Assembly (NCBI GenBank): GCA_021772335.1
Contig: JAJFMD010000007.1
Coordinates: 1 to 64,000 of the forward strand
Length of the DNA: 64,000 nt
Reading direction: 5' to 3'
Origin: Chlamydiota bacterium
GTDB taxonomy: Bacteria > Chlamydiota > Chlamydiia > Chlamydiales > Rhabdochlamydiaceae
Shown here piece by piece: positions 43,289 through 50,427 of the stretch. The notes beneath the pieces are model-generated. The model had not been told where the DNA came from, did no database searches, and worked only from the letters and a program-made list of their open reading frames with translations. Made by a program: the position numbers and the translations under genes. The first letter of the stretch is position 1; each line of letters begins with the position of its first letter.

Positions 43289-43889
43289 CTTCCCGGCGGT
43301 AGATCACCTTAAGAGCGCGATCTTCTTCCCCTTTAAACACCAAGAAATGATCTCCGGAAAGTTCCATTCTCATTACAGCTTCTTCCGCCGTCAACATTCT
43401 TAACTGGAGTTGCTCGGTTCCTACTAATTTTGTCATTGGTGAACTGTAGTCATATTGCGCAGTTTCAGACGATTCTATTGCATCGTTAATCTCAGAAACT
43501 TCATCAACTGGCAACTCGAGGACATTGACTTTTAGATCAATTTCATGCTGAGGCTTATTGTGATGATCCTGAATTCTCTCCTTCCAACGCCGCAACTTAT
43601 GCTGCAATTTTTCAACAGCGCGATCGATTGAAGCGTACATATCACTTGTCACAGCGTGAACGCGAATATGAAAATGGCTAAAATTCATCATGATGTCGAC
43701 AACATGATCAATCTTTTGAATATCCATTGTGACAATCACATCGATTGTATGGGGATGAAAGCGCTCTATCTTAGCGATTTTTTCTTGAGCATAATTTTTC
43801 ATTGCGTCCGTAACCAAAACAGAACGGCCAACTACGTTAAAGCGATAATCGTGCTCTGAACGTGGAGGAAACTTATCTTTATTATTCAT
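43257..43889 (-). CDS. hpf: Long ribosome hibernation-promoting factor (HPF/YfiA)
   Basis: A 210-residue protein. The N-terminal domain (about 15-120) has the HPF/YfiA pattern, including VTDAMKNYAQEKIAKIERF and SDMYASIDRAVEKLQHKLRRWK. The C-terminal domain (about 150-208) has the long-HPF dimerisation pattern (TAEEAVMRMELSGDHFLVF and YRREDGNYGII). Long HPF dimerises ribosomes into 100S particles in resting cells, fitting the dormant elementary body stage. First gene of the run that continues to 38661. Confidence 0.92.
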   Translation of the reverse strand: MNNKDKFPPRSEHDYRFNVVGRSVLVTDAMKNYAQEKIAKIERFHPHTIDVIVTMDIQKIDHVVDIMMNFSHFHIRVHAVTSDMYASIDRAVEKLQHKLRRWKERIQDHHNKPQHEIDLKVNVLELPVDEVSEINDAIESSETAQYDYSSPMTKLVGTEQLQLRMLTAEEAVMRMELSGDHFLVFKGEEDRALKVIYRREDGNYGIIQAQ

Positions 43890-43923
43890 TACTCACTCCT
43901 ATCTAGAGAAAAAAAACATTTCT

Positions 43924-44988
43924 TTATGTGGTCATACTACACGACTCTCTCTTTTTTTGGCGAAGCTTTCGCTGCTCTCGATTTCCAAGCTGACCACATG
44001 CTGCCATAATTGCTTGCCCTTTAGGCAGCCGCATCGTCACCCGAAAACCACGATCTGTTAAAATACGATGAAAAAAACGTATCGTTTCCATGCTAGGAGC
44101 GGCAAAACGATCAGCTCGTTGAGCATTATAAGGGATTAGATTAATCGTTACATCTAGACCAGCGAGATACGAAGCAACCTCCTCTGCATTTTCCAAAGAA
44201 CAATTTTTCCCTTCGATCATCACATATTCAATCAAAATTTTTCGTTTCGTTTTTTCACAATAGATCTTCATTCCCTCTTTGAGAGCACTTAAATCCCAGT
44301 GGCACTGAATAGGCATCAACTTTTTGCGTATTTGATCATTCGAAGCATTTAATGAAACTGCGAGATTTACAGAAGGTTTAACTCTGTCCGCAAGCGCAAT
44401 TATTTTGTCCACAACACCACTTGTTGACACAGTGATGTGACTCGATCCAAAAGAAAGACCATGTGGATCTGTTAACACTGCAATAGCTTGAACAACCGCA
44501 TCAAAATTATCGAGAGGTTCCCCCATTCCCATAAAAACAATATTTCTAATCTTTGCATGAAAATGATGCTGCGCAATATAGACTTGGGCGATGATCTCTT
44601 CAACAGTTAGAGAGCGAAGCAACCCCATACGACCCGTTTCACAAAAAACACATCCTCGCTTGCATCCTACCTGTGAAGAGATACACAACGTCGCTCCATG
44701 CTTCATAGGAATAATCACCGACTCACTCTCGAGCTTATCAGAAAAGCGCAACAAAAACTTGCGCGTCTCTCCTTCCAATCTCTCTTCGCAAATCTCAGGC
44801 AAATTGAGATCAACCTCAGCGCCAATCGCTTCGATTAGACCTTTTGCCTGCGGCTCATAATCACAGGGAAGCTTCCCTCTACGCATCCAGGCTTGATAAA
44901 ATAAAAGAGCATGACGCTTGCCTTTGCCAAGTTTTTCAGCAATATGGCTAGCAAAATGCTCTGATGTACAATGATATATAGAAAACAT
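43924..44988 (-). CDS. rlmN: 23S rRNA/tRNA adenine-C2 methyltransferase (RlmN family)
   Basis: A 354-residue radical-SAM enzyme. The iron-sulfur motif C-x3-C-x2-C is in GCKRGCVFC (Cys109, 113, 116), GMGEPLDNFD follows, and the C-terminal catalytic-Cys segment is MAACGQLG. RlmN methylates A2503 of 23S rRNA and A37 of some tRNAs. The ATG start (44988-44986) is remarkable: its A is the discriminator base of tRNA-Arg, so the gene begins where the tRNA ends. The next Met is 35 residues in and would remove family-like sequence. Confidence 0.88.
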   Translation of the reverse strand: MFSIYHCTSEHFASHIAEKLGKGKRHALLFYQAWMRRGKLPCDYEPQAKGLIEAIGAEVDLNLPEICEERLEGETRKFLLRFSDKLESESVIIPMKHGATLCISSQVGCKRGCVFCETGRMGLLRSLTVEEIIAQVYIAQHHFHAKIRNIVFMGMGEPLDNFDAVVQAIAVLTDPHGLSFGSSHITVSTSGVVDKIIALADRVKPSVNLAVSLNASNDQIRKKLMPIQCHWDLSALKEGMKIYCEKTKRKILIEYVMIEGKNCSLENAEEVASYLAGLDVTINLIPYNAQRADRFAAPSMETIRFFHRILTDRGFRVTMRLPKGQAIMAACGQLGNREQRKLRQKKRESCSMTT

Positions 44989-45063
44989 TGCACTGAACAG
45001 GACTCGAACCTGTAACCACCCGGTTCGAAGCCGGGTACTCTATCCAATTGAGCTATCAGTGCA
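44988..45063 (-). tRNA. tRNA-Arg (anticodon TCG)
   Basis: Minus strand: acceptor TGCACTG/CAGTGCA, D-arm AGCTCAATTGGATAGAGT, anticodon stem ACCCGG/CCGGGT with loop CTTCGAA (anticodon TCG), T-arm ACAGGTTCGAGTCCTGT. Length 76 bases; CCA not encoded. Discriminator A at 44988 is also the first base of the rlmN start codon. Confidence 0.95.
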
Positions 45064-45086
45064 TTAGAATGCAGCAATTGTAAGCG

Positions 45087-45092
45087 ATTATA
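45087..45092 (-). promoter_or_regulatory. -10 element (TATAAT) before tRNA-Arg
   Basis: A perfect TATAAT on the minus strand at 45092-45087, about 24 bases before the tRNA 5' end. The -35 region is T-rich without a good match. The recO gene starts divergently at 45143. Confidence 0.45.
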
Positions 45093-45142
45093 GAGGTTTT
45101 AAAAAAGCACAAAAAATTCGCTATACTATATCCTAAATTGTT

Positions 45143-45748
45143 ATGGGAGAAGAAAGAGAAGAAGGCATCGTCCTACAAACCAGAGACTATCGCGAGAGGG
45201 AAAAGATCATCACCATGCTCTCAGAGCAAAGTGGTGTGATTAACCTAATTGTTAAAGGAATTTCTTCAAAAAGTTACGATAAAAATGCGTGCGCTCAATT
45301 ATTTTGCCGAGCCGACTATATCTATCGCCGCGGACGCTCCGATCTCTTTCGCTATATTGACGCAACCTTAATTGAGCCTCATCACTACTTAAGAAACGCC
45401 CTCTCTACTCTTAAATGTGCCGGCAGCTTAGGCCATATCATACTCAAATCCCAAATGCCGGGCAAACCAAGTCCCCAGCTCTATCAGTTATTCCGCTCCT
45501 ATCTTCAAAAACTTAAAACAGCACACAATTTTGAAGCCCTACTAACTAGCTTCTATCTCAAATTGCTCAAACACGAAGGAATTGCATTTTTACACGAGGC
45601 AAAAAAACGCAGTTTCTCCGAATCCGAACTCTCTCTATTCAATCACCTTGCTGATATCCGCAGTTTTTCTGAGATCGAAAATCTATCGGTTTCCCTTGAT
45701 TTACGCATAAAAACCTGCGATTTTTGTCACGATTTACTTCACATATAG
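45143..45748 (+). CDS. recO: DNA repair protein RecO
   Basis: A 201-residue protein with the RecO N-terminal OB-fold pattern (EGIVLQTRDYREREKIITMLSEQSGVINLIVKG, given here only in its first part: GIVLQTRDYRE) and a C-terminal Cys pair (CDFC). RecO loads RecA with RecR. It is a little short for the family, as in other chlamydiae. It lies in the neighbourhood expected from C. trachomatis (after the atoC region). Divergent from tRNA-Arg. Confidence 0.88.
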   Translation: MGEEREEGIVLQTRDYREREKIITMLSEQSGVINLIVKGISSKSYDKNACAQLFCRADYIYRRGRSDLFRYIDATLIEPHHYLRNALSTLKCAGSLGHIILKSQMPGKPSPQLYQLFRSYLQKLKTAHNFEALLTSFYLKLLKHEGIAFLHEAKKRSFSESELSLFNHLADIRSFSEIENLSVSLDLRIKTCDFCHDLLHI

Positions 45749-45776
45749 ATATACTTTTCCTAAAAAATGAGGCTTG

Positions 45777-46238
45777 ATGAATTACTGGCTAATGAAATCT
45801 GAACCAACGACCTATGGGATTGACACTCTTAAAAAAGAGAGGAAAACCGGCTGGGATGGTGTGCGCAATTATCAAGCGCGCAATTTTATGCAAAAAGAGA
45901 TGAATATCGGCGACCTTGTCATCTTTTATCACTCGAATTGCAAACCTCCAGGAGCTGCAGGTATTGCCCGCGTCTCAAAAAAGGCTTATCCCGATCCTAC
46001 TGCTCTCGATCCAAAGTCGCCCTATTACGATCCCAAAGCAACCAAAGAAAAACCCATCTGGCATATGGTTGAAGTAGAGTTTGTTGAAGAATTCCCCCAC
46101 TATGTCTCTTTACCCGAAATCAAAACTGAAGAATCTCTCAAAGAGATGTTGCTACTGCGCAAAGGCATGCGCCTTTCCATTCAACCAATAACCGCAGCTC
46201 ACTTCAAAAAAATCTCTTCAATGGGAAATCGATCATGA
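45777..46238 (+). CDS. EVE-domain protein
   Basis: A 153-residue protein consisting of an EVE domain (YWLMKSEPTTYGID, WDGVRNYQARNFM, GDLVIFYHS, GIARV), a PUA-like fold that recognises modified bases in nucleic acid, related to YTH domains. In bacteria EVE proteins often link to modification-sensing defence or RNA modification; here the partner is unknown. ATG at 45777 is preferred over TTG at 45774. It overlaps the next gene by 4 bases. Confidence 0.88.
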   Translation: MNYWLMKSEPTTYGIDTLKKERKTGWDGVRNYQARNFMQKEMNIGDLVIFYHSNCKPPGAAGIARVSKKAYPDPTALDPKSPYYDPKATKEKPIWHMVEVEFVEEFPHYVSLPEIKTEESLKEMLLLRKGMRLSIQPITAAHFKKISSMGNRS

Positions 46239-46660
46239 AAAAAAACGATGAAAAATTTGAAACTTTAAAAAAATTCAATTTACCACTTGGACACTATGCA
46301 ATCATTGGCAGTGGCCCATTAGGAATTCGTAATTTAAGAGCGATTGCTGATATTGATATCATCGTCAGTGAAGAGTTATGGAACATCCTTGCAGATAAAT
46401 ATGAAATAGTCGAAGAACACGGCATTAAAAAAATCGTTTTCCCCGGTAATCTCATCGAAGCATTTTGCGAAAGCTCTTTTGATATCTATATCAAAGACAA
46501 AGACCAACCAACTATATCTGAACGCATCACGCAAGCAGATATTATCAATCAGCTTCCTTTCGAATCCCTTGACAACACTATTTATTTTAAAAGAAAAATG
46601 GGCCGAGAAAAAGACCTACAAGATATCGCTATGATAGAACAATTGCAAAAAGACATTTAG
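46235..46660 (+). CDS. Nucleotidyltransferase-like protein of unknown function
   Basis: A 141-residue protein. The segment YAIIGSGPLGIRNLRAIADIDII resembles the GSG/GG-S...D-x-D core of small nucleotidyltransferase-fold proteins (here quoted in part: GSGPLGIRNLR then DIDIIV). No C-terminal substrate domain is seen. It overlaps the EVE gene by 4 bases, which suggests a functional pair acting on nucleic acid. Activity is not established by the sequence. Confidence 0.6.
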   Translation: MKKNDEKFETLKKFNLPLGHYAIIGSGPLGIRNLRAIADIDIIVSEELWNILADKYEIVEEHGIKKIVFPGNLIEAFCESSFDIYIKDKDQPTISERITQADIINQLPFESLDNTIYFKRKMGREKDLQDIAMIEQLQKDI

Positions 46661-46731
46661 TCCTCATTAAGTAAACAAGGTTTTCCTTTTTTACGAGGCC
46701 TTTTCCTAATCCGCGATTCATAATACGGTAT

Positions 46732-46765
46732 ATTTAGAACCTCATCGAATGATGAGGTTCTAAAT
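46732..46765. terminator. Perfect 15-bp hairpin between convergent genes
   Basis: ATTTAGAACCTCATC at 46732-46746 pairs exactly with 46751-46765 around the loop GAAT. It lies between a plus-strand gene ending at 46660 and a minus-strand gene ending at 46774 and probably terminates transcription in both directions. Confidence 0.8.
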
Positions 46766-46773
46766 GAGAGTGA

Positions 46774-47583
46774 TTAGCTCGCTTTTTTTTCAAAAATTTC
46801 TGCGCTAAGTGTAATACAAGGAGAACCAGATTGTTCTCTTGTTAGGCTAACTGAAGTCATGCCTGTTACGAATTGGCAAAGAGATTTCCAGTCTGACGAT
46901 TTAGTGCTAAACTGAACCTGTCCATTGTCATTTTTCATATACAGATTTTGATTAACTTGAATGATCACATCTGTTGCAGAAGCGCTTACCAATTCAATAA
47001 AATCTCCTTTTAGGAAAATATTAAGTGGCAAACGGGATCCTTCAGATACTTCTAAAACAACATTAGGCAACTTGCCAAGCATAATATTAGTAATCATGTC
47101 ATTATCTGCATCATTAAGATTAACAATTTCAGTCTTAGCTTCCTCAGCTACATTTTCAGTAGATTCTGGTTCGTTAATGACTAACTCTCCAATTTCTGCT
47201 GGTTTAATATCCCCAATTTCTACAGGTTTAATTTCGCTGATGCTTGTAGGAAGAGCCGCCTGCGAATCATCTGCCGCAAGTTCGGTAGTCTCGGCATCTT
47301 GAGCATCATCTGCTGCAAGTTCGGTAGTCTCAGCATCTTGCGTGTCATTTGTTACTATTTCACTAGTTTCAATATCTTGCGCATCATCAGCTACTAATTC
47401 AGTAGTCGCAGTGTCTTGCGCGTCATCAGCAGCTAGTTCGCTTGTTTCGATAGGCGTTGCAGCTTGCGAATCATCAACTGCCAATTCACTATTCTCTACA
47501 GGAGCAGAGGGTTCGTTTTCAGTAGCGATTGATTGAACGGTAATAAAGCAAAGTCCTAGCGCAATTTTCCAAAATGATTTCAT
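46774..47583 (-). CDS. Exported acidic repeat protein
   Basis: A 269-residue protein with a signal peptide (MKSFWKIALGLCFITVQSIA). Residues about 31-112 are six or so 13-residue acidic repeats of the type TELAADDAQDAET, followed by a short EIKPVEIGD/IKPAEIGE repeat. The C-terminal 110 residues look like a folded beta-rich domain with a Cys pair. No family recognised. A surface-exposed or periplasmic protein is likely. A ribosome binding site (agagg) precedes the ATG, and a 13-bp hairpin lies in the leader. Confidence 0.75.
   Translation of the reverse strand: MKSFWKIALGLCFITVQSIATENEPSAPVENSELAVDDSQAATPIETSELAADDAQDTATTELVADDAQDIETSEIVTNDTQDAETTELAADDAQDAETTELAADDSQAALPTSISEIKPVEIGDIKPAEIGELVINEPESTENVAEEAKTEIVNLNDADNDMITNIMLGKLPNVVLEVSEGSRLPLNIFLKGDFIELVSASATDVIIQVNQNLYMKNDNGQVQFSTKSSDWKSLCQFVTGMTSVSLTREQSGSPCITLSAEIFEKKAS
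47248..47493 (-). repeat. 39-bp tandem repeats
   Basis: About six units of 39 bases code for 13-residue acidic repeats (ELAADDAQD core). Two adjacent units are almost identical in DNA, so recent expansion or homogenisation is likely. Confidence 0.7.
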
Positions 47584-47612
47584 ATGAACCTCTAAAATAA
47601 AAATTAAAACAT

Positions 47613-47645
47613 AAATGCTAAATTTTTATTTTAAATTTAGCATTT
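47613..47645 (-). promoter_or_regulatory. Hairpin in the leader of the acidic repeat protein gene
   Basis: AAATGCTAAATTT at 47613-47625 and its exact reverse complement at 47633-47645 form a 13-bp stem with a 7-base loop, 30 bases before the start codon. It could stabilise the mRNA, attenuate it, or be an operator. Confidence 0.45.
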
Positions 47646-47770
47646 TGAAATAACGATGCATTATATATGAAAATTTTTCGAGAAAAAACTTGTTGTTTAA
47701 AAAAAGAGACACCTAACCAAAAGGTCTTTAGATACTTTTGACTCAAGAAAGTTTATAGCAAAACAAAAGA

Positions 47771-47854
47771 TGCGAAAAGGGGGACTCGAACCCCCAAGAG
47801 GAAACCCTCACTACCACCTCAAGGTAGCGCGTCTACCAGTTCCGCCACTTCCGC
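47771..47854 (-). tRNA. tRNA-Leu (anticodon GAG)
   Basis: Minus strand: acceptor GCGGAAG/TTTTCGC, anticodon stem CTACC/GGTAG with loop TTGAGGT (anticodon GAG), long variable arm, T-arm GGGGGTTCGAGTCCCCC. Length 84 bases; discriminator A; CCA not encoded. Confidence 0.95.
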
Positions 47855-47869
47855 ATAAGAATTGCAAAA

Positions 47870-47898
47870 AATATAGAGGCTTTTACCGATAGAATCAA
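47870..47898 (-). promoter_or_regulatory. Promoter for tRNA-Leu(GAG)
   Basis: TTGATT (47898-47893) and TATATT (47875-47870) on the minus strand are 17 bases apart, and the start point would fall about 8 bases before the tRNA. Confidence 0.65.
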
Positions 47899-47971
47899 GA
47901 AAAATGAGAACTAGCAATTAAAACCTTTGTGCATATATAGTGCTCTTTTAGAACAAAATTGTTTTTTACTT

Positions 47972-48751
47972 ATGCGTTGCACGAGTTACTCCACAGCTGG
48001 TTCTTATAATTTACTCTCTCTATTCCAATCGCTGCAAAAAAAAGAAAAAGCTCAGCTTTTTCGCAATGTTTTGCATATTCAAAAAAACAAAGGACATATT
48101 TTCTATTTTTCCTATGGAGTAATCGTCTGCTGGGGATTAACCGAAAAGGAAGAACTTCTAACTATTACACAACTTAAGAAGTATGAGGACAATACCTATC
48201 AAAGCGCTGAAATTGACGAATTCACATACAACTATGGCGATGCAATGCGCATCAGTGATGACGATATCACTCTCCAAAACGATAGCACTTTAACGAAGTT
48301 TTCTATTTCCCATGGCATAGCTCAGTCTGTAAAGTTAACAATTTTTGAGGAGCGCATTCATCGCGTTATTTCGAGAACTCGCAGCTTGCCAGAACAACTC
48401 GCGAGCAAAGGCAAAATCTCCATGTCGCGCAAAGAGATATCACGCAAAATGGGATCTCTTTCCAAAGAGCGTCACTTTATCAGCCTGGGAACTGAAATTT
48501 TTGAAACTCCGGAATTCTTTTGGGAGCATCCCGACCTAGAACCCTACTATCAACGCACGGCTCACTACCTTGAGATTAATAAGCGTGTCGAAGCTCTTAA
48601 TAAGCGCCTACAGGTCATGCACGAATTATTTGAAATCCTCAATAATCAGCTGCAACACCAGCACTCTTCCCGTTTAGAATGGACGATTATTATCTTAATT
48701 TTGATCGAAGTTGTACTCGGTGTTCTCCGAGACGTTTTTCATGTTATTTAG
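47972..48751 (+). CDS. RMD1/YagE (DUF155) family membrane-anchored protein
   Basis: A 259-residue protein (from ATG 47972; an in-frame start exists at 47927). The pattern FYFSYGVIVCWGLTEKE, later SVKLTIFEERI and the C-terminal single membrane segment (WTIIILILIEVVLGVL) fit the DUF155/RMD1 family, which includes mitochondrial RMND1 involved in organelle translation. The bacterial role is unknown. It precedes yidD by 8 bases and is probably co-transcribed. Confidence 0.78.
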   Translation: MRCTSYSTAGSYNLLSLFQSLQKKEKAQLFRNVLHIQKNKGHIFYFSYGVIVCWGLTEKEELLTITQLKKYEDNTYQSAEIDEFTYNYGDAMRISDDDITLQNDSTLTKFSISHGIAQSVKLTIFEERIHRVISRTRSLPEQLASKGKISMSRKEISRKMGSLSKERHFISLGTEIFETPEFFWEHPDLEPYYQRTAHYLEINKRVEALNKRLQVMHELFEILNNQLQHQHSSRLEWTIIILILIEVVLGVLRDVFHVI

Positions 48752-48759
48752 GACATTGA

Positions 48760-48993
48760 GTGATAATCAAGAAGCTCGCTTTATTTCCGATTAAACTCTA
48801 TCGCTGGACAATAAGTCCCATGCTTGGAAACTGCTGCCGTTTTTATCCCAGTTGCTCAGAGTATGCAATGGAAGCAATCGAAAACCATGGAGCTTGCGCT
48901 GGCATATGGCTCATTATTAAGCGTCTTTTAAAATGCCATCCCTGGCATCCCGGGGGATGCGACTTCGTTCCACCATCTAGTGCTCAGGAATAA
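48760..48993 (+). CDS. yidD: Membrane protein insertion efficiency factor YidD
   Basis: A 77-residue protein with the YidD pattern: [24 protein letters not shown] and [13 protein letters not shown] (quoted in parts under 20 residues: [19 protein letters not shown]). The conserved Cys and Trp residues are present. It helps YidC/Sec insert inner-membrane proteins. Start is GTG at 48760. Its last 17 bases overlap the convergent LysM gene. Confidence 0.93.
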   Translation: MIIKKLALFPIKLYRWTISPMLGNCCRFYPSCSEYAMEAIENHGACAGIWLIIKRLLKCHPWHPGGCDFVPPSSAQE

Positions 48994-50218
48994 CAAGCTC
49001 TTGTCCAGGATGCACAGTACTTCCATCGAGATGATTGAAGAAGCGGAGATCTTCTTGAGAGAGTGTGTATTTTTTTGCAATTTGTGAGAGCGTTTCCCCT
49101 TCTTTAACAACATGAATTCCACTGAAAGGTTTAGGCTTACTCTTAACGACAGCAGGCACTTCTTTTTCCACAGGTTTATTCTTAGTTACTACTGCGTGCT
49201 GTTGAACAACGGGTTCTTCCTTTTTTTCTTCTACAAATAACGTTCCTTTTAACTCAAAGAGCTTCTCTCGTGCTCTCTGCATCAACGTTTCACTGCGAGG
49301 ACTATTCGTAATATTAGTGAGTAGTTGTTCAAACTCACTGCTTCTATGCCCATAGAGATCAATTGCTAAAGACAACGCCTGATCATCATAATGTTTAGCT
49401 ATATGTTCATGGTCTTTATCAATTAGTAAACGTGCAGCAATCTGAGAGCCCTGTTCAAGATAACTACGCAAGAACTCAATACGTTCATTAATGGTAAAAT
49501 CGCTGCGATACTTTTGACGCTGATAATACTCAGTAATCGAGTCCCACGATCCTTCTAAAAGCAGCTCTAATAATGCCTCTCTTTTTAAAGCACACTGCGT
49601 TTTACGAAAAAAAGACTCCATCGCATGAAACTCAATCGTATAGAAAAATGCATCTCGCAAGGATTTATCTCGCGGTCTTTTTTGTCTTTTCAGTTCATAA
49701 AAAAGACCTTGCGCCGTAAATGGCCATTTTTCCTGCTTTGCAAAATGCTGCACAGCTTGAAAGTGATAATCAGAAAGACCGGGAAAAACGCTAATTGCGA
49801 TCTTTTCCTGAGATCCCTCTTGATGTAACGATAAAAATCGATGCTGCAGTTCAATACAACCAAGGGCATGCTCAAGATCAAAATGATGGAAATTGACTAA
49901 TGAAGCGAGAGCAAGATCTCGTTTTCGAAGACCACTCTCAATTAATTCTTTATTATTTAGCTCAGAAATCAGCTCATGATAAGACATCGTGCTATAGCGA
50001 TGCAAAAGGGTTTCATTGGTAAGCACTTTCTGCTTTTTTTTCGCCGACTCCTCTTCTAGCTGGCTCAGTTCCAAATGATAAGAGCTCGGTCTTTCTCGAA
50101 AGGCGAAATAAATAAAAGTTGTCAAAAAGGCGATATTTAATGCTCCACTTATTGCCAAGGCTTGAGATAAAAACCTCACCCTTTGACTAAAGTTAAGCTC
50201 TAAAGACCGTTTATCCAT
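48977..50218 (-). CDS. Membrane-anchored LysM-domain protein
   Basis: A 413-residue protein with a cytosolic N-terminus, one membrane segment (about residues 18-38: [20 protein letters not shown]), a long helical region, and a C-terminal LysM domain (about 366-411; [18 protein letters not shown] and PGQELVIPE). LysM binds peptidoglycan-like glycans, so it may link the membrane to the sparse chlamydial cell wall. It lies between yidD and pheT, as a hypothetical protein does in C. trachomatis as I remember. Confidence 0.8.
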   Translation of the reverse strand: MDKRSLELNFSQRVRFLSQALAISGALNIAFLTTFIYFAFRERPSSYHLELSQLEEESAKKKQKVLTNETLLHRYSTMSYHELISELNNKELIESGLRKRDLALASLVNFHHFDLEHALGCIELQHRFLSLHQEGSQEKIAISVFPGLSDYHFQAVQHFAKQEKWPFTAQGLFYELKRQKRPRDKSLRDAFFYTIEFHAMESFFRKTQCALKREALLELLLEGSWDSITEYYQRQKYRSDFTINERIEFLRSYLEQGSQIAARLLIDKDHEHIAKHYDDQALSLAIDLYGHRSSEFEQLLTNITNSPRSETLMQRAREKLFELKGTLFVEEKKEEPVVQQHAVVTKNKPVEKEVPAVVKSKPKPFSGIHVVKEGETLSQIAKKYTLSQEDLRFFNHLDGSTVHPGQELVIPEH

Positions 50219-50318
50219 TCCATCCCCTTTTGAAGCCTAATTGGAAAACTCAATTTGGCTATCTCGTTTTTTTGCATAAAATCGATTTATTCTCATCAAC
50301 TTCGGAAATTTTTTCAAA

Positions 50319-50351
50319 AAAACCTGAAAATCCACCGCTGAAAGCAATTTT
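50319..50351 (-). repeat. Intergenic repeat element, copy D
   Basis: Minus-strand reading AAAATTGCTTTCAGCGGTGGATTTTCAGG shares the core TGCTTTC.GCGGTGGA.TTTT with copy B at 56995-57048. It lies between divergent LysM and pheT genes and touches the -35 of a possible pheT promoter. Confidence 0.5.
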
Positions 50352-50377
50352 GCAATAGGCTCCTTTTACCATATAGT
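50350..50377 (+). promoter_or_regulatory. Possible promoter for pheT
   Basis: TTGCAA at 50350-50355 and TATAGT at 50372-50377 are 16 bases apart, about 50 bases before the pheT start. Confidence 0.4.
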
Positions 50378-50427
50378 GTATAAACTTAGCTTGCAAAACA
50401 GACAAAGTCAAAAGTAAATCTTTTTTT

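Noticed and set aside
44835-45077. 80-codon open frame running through tRNA-Arg on the minus strand
   Set aside because: It translates the tRNA sequence itself and then rlmN in the wrong frame.
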